DNA from: Balneolaceae bacterium
Lineage (GTDB): Bacteria; Bacteroidota; Rhodothermia; Balneolales; Balneolaceae
Direction: 5' to 3'
Assembly (NCBI GenBank): GCA_017640665.1
Contig: JAEPQE010000001.1
Location: 372,001 to 436,000 of the forward strand
DNA: 64,000 bases
Under the pieces are notes generated by a model. That model had not been told where the DNA came from, ran no database searches, and saw only the letters and a list, made by a program, of their open reading frames with translations. A program made the translations under genes and the position numbers. Of this stretch, positions 46,051-55,402 are shown piece after piece; the stretch's first letter is position 1; each line of letters begins with the position of its first letter.

Positions 46051-46150
46051 GAATAGTCGTTCTTTGTTTTCTTTGAAGAAAGATAAAGGTTTTCGGGCTA
46101 TAACGTTACTCGGCTTCTCTATCGAACATAAAAATACTACGGGCAACGGA

Positions 46151-47395
46151 ATGGATAATTCGCAAATGGAAGACAACTCTGAATTAAAGCAGGATTTAGT
46201 AGATAAAGTACTTCTTGTGGGAACCTCAATAGGTGTTGGAGTCTTTCTGGTTTCGTTGTTTCCTCTTAATGAATTCGTCCTCAATTCCGATTTCTTTTAC
46301 GATATACTTGGTCTCAACATCTTATTTATAACCTATGCTTTCCGAAATAAGATTAGTCTGGAATTCAAGATTAATACCATTAATGTGATTCTGGTTGTGC
46401 TCCTTGCATCAGACCTCCTGGAAAATGGAATTAATACCCCTGATTTTATTCTAATGGTGCTCATTCCGTTTTTTGCCATTCTTATTTATAACATTAGAAC
46501 AATGCTCGTTATTTTCACATTCTGTTCTGCCTTATTTCTGGCAATAGGGCACCTCTACCATCTCGGAGTTATTACTTCACCGGATTATAACATAGCTGAG
46601 GCCTCCATATTCCGTTGGTACGAAACGTTGCTGATGATTTCTGTAGTCACCTTTGTAATCACCTTATTTGTAAGCAAATTTAACGATCGGGTATACAGCC
46701 TTATTCAAAATCTCGAAAATCAGAATAAAGAACTCGTAAAGTCTCAAGGTCTGATTGAAGAAAACCTGAATGAAAAAAATGTGTTGTTACAGGAAATTCA
46801 TCACAGAGTTAAAAATAATCTGGCAGTAGTATCCGGTTTGCTTTCGTTGCAATCCTATCATGTAGATAATGAGAAACTAAAAACCATCCTCAATAAAAGT
46901 ACAAACAGGATTCTCAGCATCGCTAAAGTTCATGAAATGCTATATGAATCAAAAAAATTTACCAATATCCCCTTTGATACCTACATCAAAGAGCTTTCTG
47001 AGATCATCCTTGCCAGTATGAACGGAGAGAATAAAGAGATCGAGTTCAACACCGATATTTCCGTAGAAAAACTGAGTATTAATCACGGAGTCCCACTCGG
47101 GATTATCTTTAACGAGTTGATTACAAATTCCGTGAAGTACGGGTTTACCCAACAGACAGGAAATAAAATTGAAATTATAGTAAAGCCCAATGGAGCTAAT
47201 ATTGAAGTTGTTTATTTTGATAACGGAGTCGGCATCAAGGACTTCGACTCAGCTTCTGAAAAAAGTCTTGGTTTCACTCTTATTAAATCATTAATGGAAC
47301 AAATTGAAGCCGAATTCAACTATGAAACCAATCAACATTTTAAACTTACTTTTTCTTTCTCAATGGAGCTTTCAGAAGAGAATTTTCCGGTTTAA
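46151..47395 (+). CDS. membrane sensor histidine kinase (HisKA_2 type)
   Basis: Five to six hydrophobic helices span about residues 15-185 without a folded sensor domain. A coiled coil (IQNLENQNKELVKSQGLIEE) precedes the HisKA_2 phospho-acceptor motif LLQEIHHRVKNNLAVVSGLL; the HATPase follows with GIIFNELITNSVKYGF and VYFDNGVGI. This subfamily often works without a DNA-binding regulator encoded nearby, and none is seen here. ATG 46151 was preferred to 46010 because the longer frame overlaps gldC and lacks a membrane or domain feature. Confidence 0.9.
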   Translation: MDNSQMEDNSELKQDLVDKVLLVGTSIGVGVFLVSLFPLNEFVLNSDFFYDILGLNILFITYAFRNKISLEFKINTINVILVVLLASDLLENGINTPDFILMVLIPFFAILIYNIRTMLVIFTFCSALFLAIGHLYHLGVITSPDYNIAEASIFRWYETLLMISVVTFVITLFVSKFNDRVYSLIQNLENQNKELVKSQGLIEENLNEKNVLLQEIHHRVKNNLAVVSGLLSLQSYHVDNEKLKTILNKSTNRILSIAKVHEMLYESKKFTNIPFDTYIKELSEIILASMNGENKEIEFNTDISVEKLSINHGVPLGIIFNELITNSVKYGFTQQTGNKIEIIVKPNGANIEVVYFDNGVGIKDFDSASEKSLGFTLIKSLMEQIEAEFNYETNQHFKLTFSFSMELSEENFPV

Positions 47396-47433
47396 CTCCA
47401 AATATTAAAATCAGATTTGATCTACCCAACTCA

Positions 47434-47955
47434 ATGAAATCTCCTCTTGAGCAAATACTTACGGGACGCATTAAAAAAGAGAAAATGTCTGCTTTCCTTT
47501 CAGCGCACCCAGAAATGTTTGATGAAGCCGTAAGATTGTCCCTATCCGACCAAAAACCTATTTCATGGAGAGCGTCATGGGCAATTGGAGGAATAATATC
47601 GGAGAACTCAGAAAAACTAATTCCGTTTATACCAGATATCCTTACAAAACTTCCTGAACTTGAAGACGGTCACCAACGCGAGTTCATCAAAATATTAATG
47701 CAAAGTGAACTCAGCGAAGATCAGCAAGGACTCCTTTTCGATATTTGTGTTTCCATTTGGGAGCAGGTTCGAAAAAAACCTTCTGTACGTTATTTCGCCT
47801 TTCAGGTAATGGTTGATATGACAGAGATCTATCCCGAACTTATTCACGAAGTAATTTCGCTAACCCAATCGCAATATATAAATTCATTGTCACCGGGTAT
47901 CAAAAAGGGTGTTTATAAAATAGTTGAAAGGCTAAGATTAAGAAACGAGGAATGA
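47434..47955 (+). CDS. HEAT-like helical repeat protein of unknown function
   Basis: 173 aa, all-helical by eye, with HEAT-like pairs such as WRASWAIGGIISENSEKLIP, LPELEDGHQREFIKILMQ and YFAFQVMVDMTEIYPELIHE. No signal peptide or catalytic motif. Such small HEAT proteins are scaffolds; partner unknown. Its stop overlaps the ATG of the kinase-fold gene (four-base overlap), so the two are expressed together. Confidence 0.75.
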   Translation: MKSPLEQILTGRIKKEKMSAFLSAHPEMFDEAVRLSLSDQKPISWRASWAIGGIISENSEKLIPFIPDILTKLPELEDGHQREFIKILMQSELSEDQQGLLFDICVSIWEQVRKKPSVRYFAFQVMVDMTEIYPELIHEVISLTQSQYINSLSPGIKKGVYKIVERLRLRNEE

Positions 47956-48821
47956 GTTTCCCAAAAGCTGACATAGAAATTACCGAAGAATTTGTGAGAG
48001 CTTTGGTTGCTACCCAGTTTCCGGAATTTTCTGATCATTCCGTCACATTTCTTTCTGAAGGATTTGACAATGCCAATTTCCGGTTGGGAGACTCCCTTAT
48101 GGTTCGCTTACCCAGAAGAACGCTAAGAGCTGTGCTTCTAACACAAGAAATTGAATGGCTTCCGAAATTGGAACATCAACTACCAATTCCGGTACCCGCT
48201 CCAATTAAGATCGGAAAACCAACGGATGCTTATCCCTGGTCGTGGACGATTGTTCCTTTTTTTGAAGGTAATTCAGCTCTGCATGAATCCATTTCGGAAT
48301 CGGAGATAGAAAAGCTAGTACGTTTTCTTAAGGTGCTACATCGTATAAATCCTTTGGGAACACCTGGCAATCCCTACCGGGGAGTTCCGCTTTCTTCAAG
48401 AGATCATGATGTTAAAAACAGGATGAAAGAACTTGAACAAAATGACATTGCAGTTCCATTATATATTAAAAACTTATGGGAAATGGCGGTTGCCGAACAC
48501 ATAGATTCAGAGCCCTGCCTCATCCATGGAGATCTTCATCCGAATAACATCATTGTAAAGAATGGTGAGATACAAGCCATCATCGACTGGGGAGACGTTA
48601 CGAAGGGAGATCCTGCCACAGACCTGGTCTCTTTCTGGATGCTAATCGAAGATTCTGAATTAAGACTGCAAGCTTTTGAAGCGTACGGGGCCTCTGAATC
48701 ACTTATAAAACGCTCTATAGGATGGGCTGTATTTTATATTGCCGTTTTTTTAAATCCTGATTCGGGGTATAAAAAATTGGGAGAGAAGATGTTATCTATT
48801 CTGGGGAGAAAAGTAATTTAA
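47952..48821 (+). CDS. aminoglycoside phosphotransferase-family kinase
   Basis: Kinase-fold enzyme of the APH/choline kinase family that phosphorylates a small molecule. N-lobe: GFDNANFRLGDSLMVRLPRR with the ATP-binding Lys or Arg region; catalytic loop CLIHGDLHPNNIIV (Brenner motif HGDxxxxN) and metal-binding Asp in AIIDWGDVTKGDPATDL. Similar proteins include macrolide and aminoglycoside kinases, but many housekeeping paralogues exist, so resistance is not implied. Coupled to the HEAT-like gene. Confidence 0.87.
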   Translation: MSFPKADIEITEEFVRALVATQFPEFSDHSVTFLSEGFDNANFRLGDSLMVRLPRRTLRAVLLTQEIEWLPKLEHQLPIPVPAPIKIGKPTDAYPWSWTIVPFFEGNSALHESISESEIEKLVRFLKVLHRINPLGTPGNPYRGVPLSSRDHDVKNRMKELEQNDIAVPLYIKNLWEMAVAEHIDSEPCLIHGDLHPNNIIVKNGEIQAIIDWGDVTKGDPATDLVSFWMLIEDSELRLQAFEAYGASESLIKRSIGWAVFYIAVFLNPDSGYKKLGEKMLSILGRKVI

Positions 48822-48828
48822 TAGCCTA

Positions 48829-48859
48829 TTGTTTTGGTTTAAAGAAGGGTTTACCTTTG
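48829..48859 (+). promoter_or_regulatory. Bacteroidota-type promoter for the 48897 gene
   Basis: TTG (48829-48831), 20-base spacer and TACCTTTG (48852-48859) match the -33 TTG and -7 TAnnTTTG elements of the phylum's primary sigma factor. The start codon follows 37 bases downstream. Confidence 0.5.
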
Positions 48860-48896
48860 TCGCCTTCTTTTATCACTATTCATCACCTTCATCTTA

Positions 48897-49502
48897 ATGT
48901 TCATTCGAAAATTATTTATCGCTTCTGCGATATTCTTTCTTCTTCCATCAAACCTGATTGCACAGTCTTCCGGGATTGAAAAGGAGATAATCTCAAAACC
49001 ATCGTCCGTACGTTTTCTAATTGGAGCCGCTCTTGAGTTCGGAGGAGAAAGTGTGGCGAAAATTCAGTTCGAAGACGGAGATGATCAGGACGTTAATGCG
49101 GGTCAGGGCGGTTCTATTGGGATTGGAGTCGAAGCCCAATTCCCATCAATCGACTTTCTAATGTTTCAGGGTACTCTCGGGATAAAATATGTTACCACGC
49201 AAGCCGATAATGCTCATATTCGCCTCACCCGGTTCCCCATCGAATTAACAGCTAACTGGTTAATTACCGATGAAATCAAAATCGGGGCTGGGATTTCAGC
49301 ACATACAAACATCAACTTTAAGGGAGATGGTGTAGGCCCGGATGTATCATTTGATAATGCGATAGGACCTCTTATCGAAGCATCCTATGCTGGGCTTGGA
49401 CTTAGATTTACCTCGATGACTTACACCGATGAGTTTGGCTTCGATTATGATGCAAATGCCATTGGGGTATTTTACAAAGGAGCAATTATCCTAAATAAAT
49501 AA
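48897..49502 (+). CDS. outer membrane beta-barrel protein
   Basis: Exported protein of 201 aa with signal peptide (through LPSNLIAQ) and a body of amphipathic strands with glycine-rich turns: VRFLIGAALEFGGES, GSIGIGVEAQFPSIDF, MFQGTLGIKYVT, IELTANWLITDEIKIGAG and ASYAGLGLRFTSMTY, ending in a strand (AIGVFYKGAIIL). About eight to ten strands fit a small barrel. No family name can be assigned. It is preceded by a recognisable promoter and ends in an inverted repeat shared with the convergent permease gene. Confidence 0.78.
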   Translation: MFIRKLFIASAIFFLLPSNLIAQSSGIEKEIISKPSSVRFLIGAALEFGGESVAKIQFEDGDDQDVNAGQGGSIGIGVEAQFPSIDFLMFQGTLGIKYVTTQADNAHIRLTRFPIELTANWLITDEIKIGAGISAHTNINFKGDGVGPDVSFDNAIGPLIEASYAGLGLRFTSMTYTDEFGFDYDANAIGVFYKGAIILNK

Positions 49503-49523
49503 GTTCCTCAGAACTTATTTATT
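49494..49523. terminator. AT-rich bidirectional hairpin between convergent genes
   Basis: AATAAATAAGTTC and GAACTTATTTATT (49494-49506 and 49511-49523) form a perfect 13-bp stem with loop CTCA. It contains the stop codons of both the outer membrane protein gene and the permease gene. The stem is AT-rich and no long T-run follows, so termination strength is uncertain. Confidence 0.6.
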
Positions 49524-52134
49524 CCGTTTTTAAAGATTTAACCGGGTTTAGCAAAGATGCTTTAATGGAGTGGTAGCTTACCGTGAGCATGGTCACTAGA
49601 AAACAGGAAATTACCCCAATTGCATAAATCCACCAATAGATATGAATTCGATATTCATAATCCTGCAGCCAGATATTCATAACAAAGGATGCAATCGGGA
49701 TCGAAATTATACAGGCTATGATTACCAGTATGCCAAAATCTCTGGAAAGTAAAGCCCATAAGTTTGTCACTGAAGCGCCCAATGTTTTACGAATACCAAT
49801 TTCCTTTACTCGCTGTGTAACCATAAAAGCAGATAAACCAAACAATCCAAGACAACTAATTAAAATGGCTAAGGCACTAAAAAGTGTTGCTAACGTGCCG
49901 GTTTGTTCTTCTGCTCTGAATTTGGTGAGATATTGATTATCGGCAAATGCGTATTCAAATGGATGCTCCGGAGCTACTTTATCAAATACCTCTTCTATTT
50001 CGGATAACACTATTTCGAGTGGAATACCAGACTTTGCTCTCAGAAACATGTGCCGCATAGGGTTGCTGGATGGAAATAACATCAATGGCATAGGCTCTTC
50101 AAATGGGGAGCCTTTAACCATATCTTTTATCACACCCACAATAGTAAAAACAAGGGAACTGTTATCATTAAAATCATATTTGGAAATCAGTTGTTGACCA
50201 ACTGGATTATCCAACCCCATAGCACTGGCAGCTGATTCACTTATTATGATGCTGGCTGATTCATTACCTAGTTCTCGTGAAAAATCTCTTCCTGCAACTA
50301 ATTCAAATTTTGTTGTCTGCCCATATTCCGGACTCACGTAAATTGTGTTGAACGAAATTGGAATAGGATTTGATGAACCCGGAAATCTGAATCCGCCATT
50401 ATTACCAAGCGTGTTTGTAAGGGGATAATTAGAGAATGCCACCTCTTCCACAGCTCCTGTATTCTTTAATTCAGTCCTTAAAAGATCCATGTTTTGATAG
50501 ACAGTCCGGCTACCGGTCATGGTAATCAACCCTTCTGTTTGATACCCCATTGATCGGTTTTTTGCATATTGGATTTGTTCGTGAATGGTAATCGTACCAA
50601 TAATCAACACAATAGAAATAACGAATTGAAAGACTACCAATCCTTGGCGTAAGCGCTCGTTTTTCTTGCCCTGTCTTAGCCTGCCTTTAAGCGCTTGCAC
50701 CGGATTAAATGATGATAAAAATACCGCCGGATAGCTCCCTGCTACTAACGCAACCAAAAGGCCGAATCCGATACTTATTACCCAAAATATCGGGTTTATC
50801 CATGGCAAGGATATTTCTTTAGCCGCAAATACATTAAATGAGGGAAGCAACATATACACCAGCAAAAGGGATATGATGAATGCTCCGAATGTATACAGCA
50901 ACGATTCCGTCAAATACTGAACTACCACTTCAGACCGCACTGAACCAATCGCTTTTCGAACGCCTACTTCTTTACCCCGGGTTTGGAACCGGGAAGTATT
51001 CAGGTTCATAAAATTGATGCAGGCAATGAGTAGGATGAAAATTCCAATTGCTCCATATAATCTAATAAACTGAATAAGCTTGCCTGCAACCTGTTCACCA
51101 TATTGATTCGTAGCATAAAAATGCCAGTCCTTCATTGGAAGAAGAAATAATTCCCTTGGATCATCGTCCACACCCCGATAGGGTTTCATAACATCTTTTA
51201 TGGATCTGGAAGCGGCTTCGATGTCTGCATTTTCCCTGAGCAGAGCAAATATCTTCATGTTGTAATTATTCCAAACAAAGGGTCGGTCTTCATTGTAAAT
51301 CAAACCCATAGAGCCAAAAAAAGCCGCGTCTCCAAATGTAGAGTTACCGGGTAGGTCCTCAAAGATGCCCTGTACAATCAAATCGGTACCGGAAATCAAA
51401 GAAATGGTCTTGCCCATCGGATTTTCCTCGTTAAATATTTTACTTGCCAGACTTTCCGAGATAATTATATTGCTGGGATTTTCAAGTGCATTTCGGGAGC
51501 CCTGAATCATATTTAGACTAAGGATATGCGGAATATCTTCCTGGAAATAATACCCCATTTCCCGAAAGTGTTCTCCATCCTGTAAAAGCAATATTGGCTC
51601 AGGCCGGAAGAACGTCATAGCTACGTATTCGAAATAATTACTATATGTTTCTTCCAGTTCTACCCCTGCCCCTCCCGTTTGGGAACTGTTGATCTGTATT
51701 CCTTCCGAAGAAATATCCTTTCTCATTACCTGAACAATACGATCATAATGCTCATGATTGGCGTTATAGGAATACTCATCGTAAATCCAAAGGGCTATGA
51801 ATATAGTCACCGTCATACCTAGCGCGAGCCCACCTATATTAATAAGTGAGAAGGTTTTATTTTTAAGTAGTGTCCGATAACTTATTTTCAGATTATGACG
51901 AAACATGACAGGATATAAATTTGGAGTTGAGAAATTACGGATGGCAAACGGCCTCAGATAATTCAATACCTGATACCAATAAAGAAACTTCGCCTTATTC
52001 TTTGAGTACTTCCGGATGTTGAAATAGTATGCCTCCTCTAAGTCGCCAAGCACTTCTTCCTGTAATTCATCTTTCAGGAAAAAGATCAGAAAACGAACGG
52101 CGTATTTAGGAGGCTTTAAACTCATCTTAGCCAA
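49519..52134 (-). CDS. FtsX/MacB-type ABC transporter permease with N-terminal prefix domain
   Basis: 871-residue membrane protein with two MacB-periplasmic plus FtsX units. An N-terminal permease-prefix region (LKPPKYAVRFLIFFLKDELQEE, GDLEEAYYFNIRKYSK) precedes TM1 (LALGMTVTIFIALWIYDEY), a periplasmic domain, three TM helices with the FtsX loop RFQTRGKEVGVRKAIGSVR, then a second half with a similar arrangement ending RVKEIGIRKTLGAS. The ATPase is not in this gene or next to it and must come from elsewhere. An ATG at 52125 is an alternative start. It overlaps the PadR gene by eight bases and is likely under its control. Substrate unknown. Confidence 0.9.
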   Translation of the reverse strand: MAKMSLKPPKYAVRFLIFFLKDELQEEVLGDLEEAYYFNIRKYSKNKAKFLYWYQVLNYLRPFAIRNFSTPNLYPVMFRHNLKISYRTLLKNKTFSLINIGGLALGMTVTIFIALWIYDEYSYNANHEHYDRIVQVMRKDISSEGIQINSSQTGGAGVELEETYSNYFEYVAMTFFRPEPILLLQDGEHFREMGYYFQEDIPHILSLNMIQGSRNALENPSNIIISESLASKIFNEENPMGKTISLISGTDLIVQGIFEDLPGNSTFGDAAFFGSMGLIYNEDRPFVWNNYNMKIFALLRENADIEAASRSIKDVMKPYRGVDDDPRELFLLPMKDWHFYATNQYGEQVAGKLIQFIRLYGAIGIFILLIACINFMNLNTSRFQTRGKEVGVRKAIGSVRSEVVVQYLTESLLYTFGAFIISLLLVYMLLPSFNVFAAKEISLPWINPIFWVISIGFGLLVALVAGSYPAVFLSSFNPVQALKGRLRQGKKNERLRQGLVVFQFVISIVLIIGTITIHEQIQYAKNRSMGYQTEGLITMTGSRTVYQNMDLLRTELKNTGAVEEVAFSNYPLTNTLGNNGGFRFPGSSNPIPISFNTIYVSPEYGQTTKFELVAGRDFSRELGNESASIIISESAASAMGLDNPVGQQLISKYDFNDNSSLVFTIVGVIKDMVKGSPFEEPMPLMLFPSSNPMRHMFLRAKSGIPLEIVLSEIEEVFDKVAPEHPFEYAFADNQYLTKFRAEEQTGTLATLFSALAILISCLGLFGLSAFMVTQRVKEIGIRKTLGASVTNLWALLSRDFGILVIIACIISIPIASFVMNIWLQDYEYRIHIYWWIYAIGVISCFLVTMLTVSYHSIKASLLNPVKSLKTE

Positions 52135-52468
52135 GGTTGAATTTTAAATCAGCAAATGCAGGGAACTGACTCCATAGTGAGAGTTTAATATCCCGTGAGT
52201 TCTTCAATGCTCGTTGACCCGCGCCCGTAATCTCATAAATACGTTTCCTCCGACCGCCACGCTGTGCGGTAGGCTTTCCCATTTCGGAGGTAAGAAATCC
52301 CTTATCCCCCAATCGTTTTAGGGTGGAATGAACCGCCCCAATAGAAACAGAGCGTTCAAGTTGAGCTTCAAATTCTTCAGCAATTTTAAAAGCATAAGCT
52401 TCCTTGTCGAGTATCCCTACTATCAACAATAACGTCTCTTCAAAATCACCAAGGTTAGTTTCTTTCAT
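52127..52468 (-). CDS. PadR-family transcriptional regulator
   Basis: Winged-helix repressor of 113 aa. LGDFEETLLLIVGIL and SIGAVHSTLKRLGDKGFLTSE are the PadR recognition segments, then GRRKRIYEITGAGQRAL, the wing and dimer helix. Small PadR proteins of this type are commonly paired with FtsX-type permeases in Bacteroidota relatives. It is cotranscribed with the permease (eight-base overlap) and probably controls that operon from the dyad just upstream. Confidence 0.9.
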   Translation of the reverse strand: MKETNLGDFEETLLLIVGILDKEAYAFKIAEEFEAQLERSVSIGAVHSTLKRLGDKGFLTSEMGKPTAQRGGRRKRIYEITGAGQRALKNSRDIKLSLWSQFPAFADLKFNLG

Positions 52469-52475
52469 AATTTTG

Positions 52476-52503
52476 TTACTAAATTGTAGAACTAATGTAG
52501 TAA
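52476..52503 (-). promoter_or_regulatory. candidate PadR operator
   Basis: A dyad TTACTA n16 TAGTAA starts eight bases before the padR ATG, with a second TGTAG word inside (TGTAG at 52486 and 52496). Position and palindromic form suit autoregulation by PadR; no consensus check was possible. Confidence 0.35.
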
Positions 52504-52667
52504 AAAAATTTATAACCTCTACTTTTTAGTAAGAAATTAGTTTCGAATTAATTTATTTGAGATATGGGCTATCTAATCCAGAGTATAGGACAGAAAAAAG
52601 GTCAGCATTTTGATTTCCATCTGTAACATAGTACGTTCAGGAAATACTACCTTTTAATGCATAATCA

Positions 52668-53219
52668 ATGGATTACTCATCCAAAATAACGATCCACATG
52701 GTGGCGAGCCTTGATGGGTTTATCGCTAAAAAGAACGGCGACGTTTCATGGATGCAATCTACAAATCATTTCGATGATGGAGTCACCTTAACGGAAGAGC
52801 AAATTGCAGATTTCCTTAATTCTATAGATTGCTATGTAATGGGATCAAAAACCTATGAGCATGCACTTGAACTGGGATGGCCTTATGGAGACAAGCCTGT
52901 AATCGTATTAACACACCGAAATCTTTCTTCAGAAAAAGAAAGTGTAGAATTCCACTCGGGTGACCTTACCAAGCTGGTAAATCATCAATTAAAACCAACA
53001 TATAATAATATCTGGATGGTTGGTGGAGCTGAAATCACAAAAGACTTCTTGCAATTACAGCTAGTCGATGAAATAGTCATATCAATTATGCCTGTCCTTC
53101 TTGGTGATGGTTTATTATTCTTCGATTATATTGGTATAGAACAGAAACTTCATTTGAAAAATGTGACCGCCTATAAAGATGGTATGGTAGAAATGAGTTA
53201 TGAAATAGTTTATGATTAA
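52668..53219 (+). CDS. dihydrofolate reductase-family protein (RibD C-terminal type)
   Basis: Reductase-fold protein of 183 aa in the group of RibD_C/YyaP-like proteins. ITIHMVASLDGFIAKKNGDVSWM at the N-terminus, CYVMGSKTYEHALELGWPYG, IWMVGGAEITKDFLQLQLVDE and PVLLGDGLLFF are the family blocks. It probably reduces a pterin- or ribityl-like compound with NADPH; true folate reduction is unlikely. Single gene in a region with long spacers. Confidence 0.9.
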   Translation: MDYSSKITIHMVASLDGFIAKKNGDVSWMQSTNHFDDGVTLTEEQIADFLNSIDCYVMGSKTYEHALELGWPYGDKPVIVLTHRNLSSEKESVEFHSGDLTKLVNHQLKPTYNNIWMVGGAEITKDFLQLQLVDEIVISIMPVLLGDGLLFFDYIGIEQKLHLKNVTAYKDGMVEMSYEIVYD

Positions 53220-53425
53220 TCTTCCCCTCGTTCCGTATTCTAAGAGACAAATTTGATTCATTGAGGCCTTATCCTTTGTCCAGATGCTCCCTGTCGGTAC
53301 TAAAAGCTCACTCGTAAAAAAGAATTCACAAGTTCTTATTTTCCGCTTTGGGAGTTAGAAAACATTGCAACAACCCTTATAATTTCCGGTATCAGTTTTC
53401 TGTTTGATTTCCGACATTCTTATCT

Positions 53426-54478
53426 ATGACCTTAGAAGACCAACTAATTTTTTTATTTAGTGCCCTGGGTGGAGTAAACGGACTTTTCCTGAGTGTCTAT
53501 TTCGCTTTTTTCACTAAACAAAAAAATGAAACGACTTACTTCCTTTCAGCGCTTTTATTGGTGATAAGTATTCGGGTTACTAAGTCTGCTTTTTTTGCCT
53601 TTTACGATAATATCTCGGAAGATTTTATACAGATTGGATTACTTGCTTGTTTACTTATAGGCCCCTTTTTGTACTTGCATGTCCGTTCCACTACTGAAAA
53701 GATTTACTCAAAATGGAATTGGCTCATCCACATCCTGCCAATTATTGTAGCGATGGGTTTTATCGTATTTTTTTATCCTTACAACCAAAATCGGGGGATG
53801 TGGCGATGGGGCTGGAGATTATCGTTTGCAAATGGGCTATATATCATCTGGTATTCTTATACTCTTTATTCGGCTTATTTAGCTCGCACTTCATTCAAAA
53901 ATGTTTTCTCCCGGAATCGAAAAGCAAGTAACAGAGATATTTGGCTGGTAAATATAATTTTGGGAGTGCTTTTGGTTGCCATCGCCTACTTTACTACAAG
54001 CTATACCTCTTACATTGTCGGAGCTCTCTCTTTTTCCTTCATATTTTATATATCCATTTTGCTATGGGTATTTAGAAAAGGAGCTGTGTCTGTTTTCTTT
54101 GAGCAACAGGAAAAATATGCCTCAAAATTAATCGCGCCGGAAGAATCTGATGTGATAGCGTCAAAACTGGAGGAGTTTTTCAGGAAACAGGAGCCTTATA
54201 AAAATCCTGATCTAAAGCTTGCTGATGTTGCAGAGCAAATCGACATCGTACCAAACTACCTTTCACAATTTCTTAATGACAATCTGGACAAGAGCTTCTC
54301 TAGCTATGTGAACGAGTACAGAGTACGGGCTGCAGAGGAAATGCTAAGAAATAACAAACTACTTACACTTGAAGCCATTGGCAATGAATGCGGCTTCAAA
54401 TCTAACTCTACCTTCTATTCTGCTTTCAAAAAAGTAAAAGGAGTGACCCCGGGCGAATTCAAGAAGAAACTTACCTGA
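53426..54478 (+). CDS. AraC-family regulator with membrane N-terminal domain
   Basis: Seven hydrophobic helices in residues 8-210 (for example FLFSALGGVNGLFLSVYFAFF and WLIHILPIIVAMGFIVFFY) are followed by a cytoplasmic AraC-type HTH_18 domain: DLKLADVAEQIDIVPNYLSQ, SFSSYVNEYRVRAAEEML and EAIGNECGFKSNSTFYSAFKKV with the closing PGEFKKKL. This arrangement, frequent in Bacteroidota, implies direct signalling from the membrane to DNA. Probable targets are not evident; the small secreted protein gene downstream is a candidate. Confidence 0.92.
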   Translation: MTLEDQLIFLFSALGGVNGLFLSVYFAFFTKQKNETTYFLSALLLVISIRVTKSAFFAFYDNISEDFIQIGLLACLLIGPFLYLHVRSTTEKIYSKWNWLIHILPIIVAMGFIVFFYPYNQNRGMWRWGWRLSFANGLYIIWYSYTLYSAYLARTSFKNVFSRNRKASNRDIWLVNIILGVLLVAIAYFTTSYTSYIVGALSFSFIFYISILLWVFRKGAVSVFFEQQEKYASKLIAPEESDVIASKLEEFFRKQEPYKNPDLKLADVAEQIDIVPNYLSQFLNDNLDKSFSSYVNEYRVRAAEEMLRNNKLLTLEAIGNECGFKSNSTFYSAFKKVKGVTPGEFKKKLT

Positions 54479-54484
54479 TTTCTT

Positions 54485-54516
54485 CTTCAGATTTGTAAAT
54501 CCGAAGTCCCTTTTTT
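54485..54516 (+). terminator. weak terminator after the AraC gene
   Basis: CTTC A GATT with AATC C GAAG (54485-54493 and 54498-54506) forms an 8-bp stem with one mismatch and a four-base loop, followed by TCCC and six Ts (54511-54516). Confidence 0.5.
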
Positions 54517-54573
54517 GGTTCTTTATACATCCTTTTAATAGGTTTTTGGAAATTTAAATTTAATCCGTGTTAC

Positions 54574-54993
54574 ATGAAGAAATCTATACTACTTTTGTTA
54601 ACCGTATGCATCTCAACAGCTGCACTCGCACAATCCGAAACTGAACTCATTACCGAGACCATCAACGATTATATTGAAGGGACTTCATATGGAAACCAAG
54701 ATCAGGTACGTAAAGCTTTCCACCCTGATCTAAATCTTTATTCCATTAGAAATGGGAAACTCCATGTTTGGTTTGGTCAGGATTATATTAATGGCATAAC
54801 AGAAGGAAGGAATACAGGCAGAACGGGAAAAATCCTATCCATTGATTATGAGAACAATGTAGCCACGGCAAAAGCTGAAATTATCATCCCAGGTAGACCA
54901 GCTCCTTTTATTGACTACTTCATTCTTGCTAAGGCTGAGGGTAAATGGACGATTATTCATAAAGCGTATACCGTTAAGACCTCGTCGGACTAA
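54574..54993 (+). CDS. exported NTF2-like (lumazine-binding type) protein
   Basis: 139 aa with a signal peptide MKKSILLLLTVCISTAALAQ, followed by an NTF2-like fold: ITETINDYIEGTSYGNQDQV, KAFHPDLNLYSIRNGKLHVW, then ATAKAEIIIPGRPAPFIDYF and LAKAEGKWTIIHKAYTVK. This matches the putative lumazine-binding group of exported NTF2-like proteins. Likely a small-molecule binder in the periplasm; no catalytic residues assigned. The leader has a near-consensus promoter (TAGGTTTTTG). Confidence 0.83.
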   Translation: MKKSILLLLTVCISTAALAQSETELITETINDYIEGTSYGNQDQVRKAFHPDLNLYSIRNGKLHVWFGQDYINGITEGRNTGRTGKILSIDYENNVATAKAEIIIPGRPAPFIDYFILAKAEGKWTIIHKAYTVKTSSD

Positions 54994-55055
54994 GACTTTT
55001 TTATTGTGAATAATGGATATCTAAATTATGTTTAGATAATTAATTTAGACGACAC

Positions 55056-55397
55056 GTGAACAATGTACCTATCAATTATGTCGAGTTAAAAGCTCGGGAT
55101 CTTGAGGCCACCAAAATTTTTTATAACCAGGCTTTTGGCTGGACATTTACTGACTATGTTCCAAATTATACCGCATTTTCGAATAGTGGCGTAGAAGGTG
55201 GCTTCGAAAAAACTCAAGAGGACATTGTAAATGGAGTTTTGGTAGTTCTTCATCATCAAGAACTTGAGCTTATTCAAAAAAAAATAGAGGCCGCTGGAGG
55301 GAAAATTATAGTTCCCATTTTTTCATTTCCTGGCGGACGAAGATTTCAATTTTTAGATCCATCTGGGAATGAATTGGCTGTATGGTGTGAGGGGTAA
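55056..55397 (+). CDS. VOC family protein (glyoxalase/bleomycin-resistance fold)
   Basis: 113 aa single VOC module pair: INYVELKARDLEATKIFYNQ, FGWTFTDYVPNYTAF, IEAAGGKIIVPIFSFPGG and FQFLDPSGNELAVWC. The metal-binding Glu in VELK and near the C-terminus are plausible. Start is GTG at 55056 (no in-frame ATG nearby). Substrate unknown; the gene ends six bases from the rluD stop on the opposite strand. Confidence 0.88.
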   Translation: MNNVPINYVELKARDLEATKIFYNQAFGWTFTDYVPNYTAFSNSGVEGGFEKTQEDIVNGVLVVLHHQELELIQKKIEAAGGKIIVPIFSFPGGRRFQFLDPSGNELAVWCEG

Positions 55398-55402
55398 ATT
55401 CC

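Noticed and set aside
45718-46284. 188-residue version of GldC
   Set aside because: Only the last 110 residues match GldC; the extra part overlaps the divergent kinase gene and the usual GldC length fits the ATG at 46050.
47952-48821. Aminoglycoside resistance gene
   Set aside because: Only the general kinase fold is recognisable; housekeeping paralogues are common and no specific resistance subfamily motif can be named.
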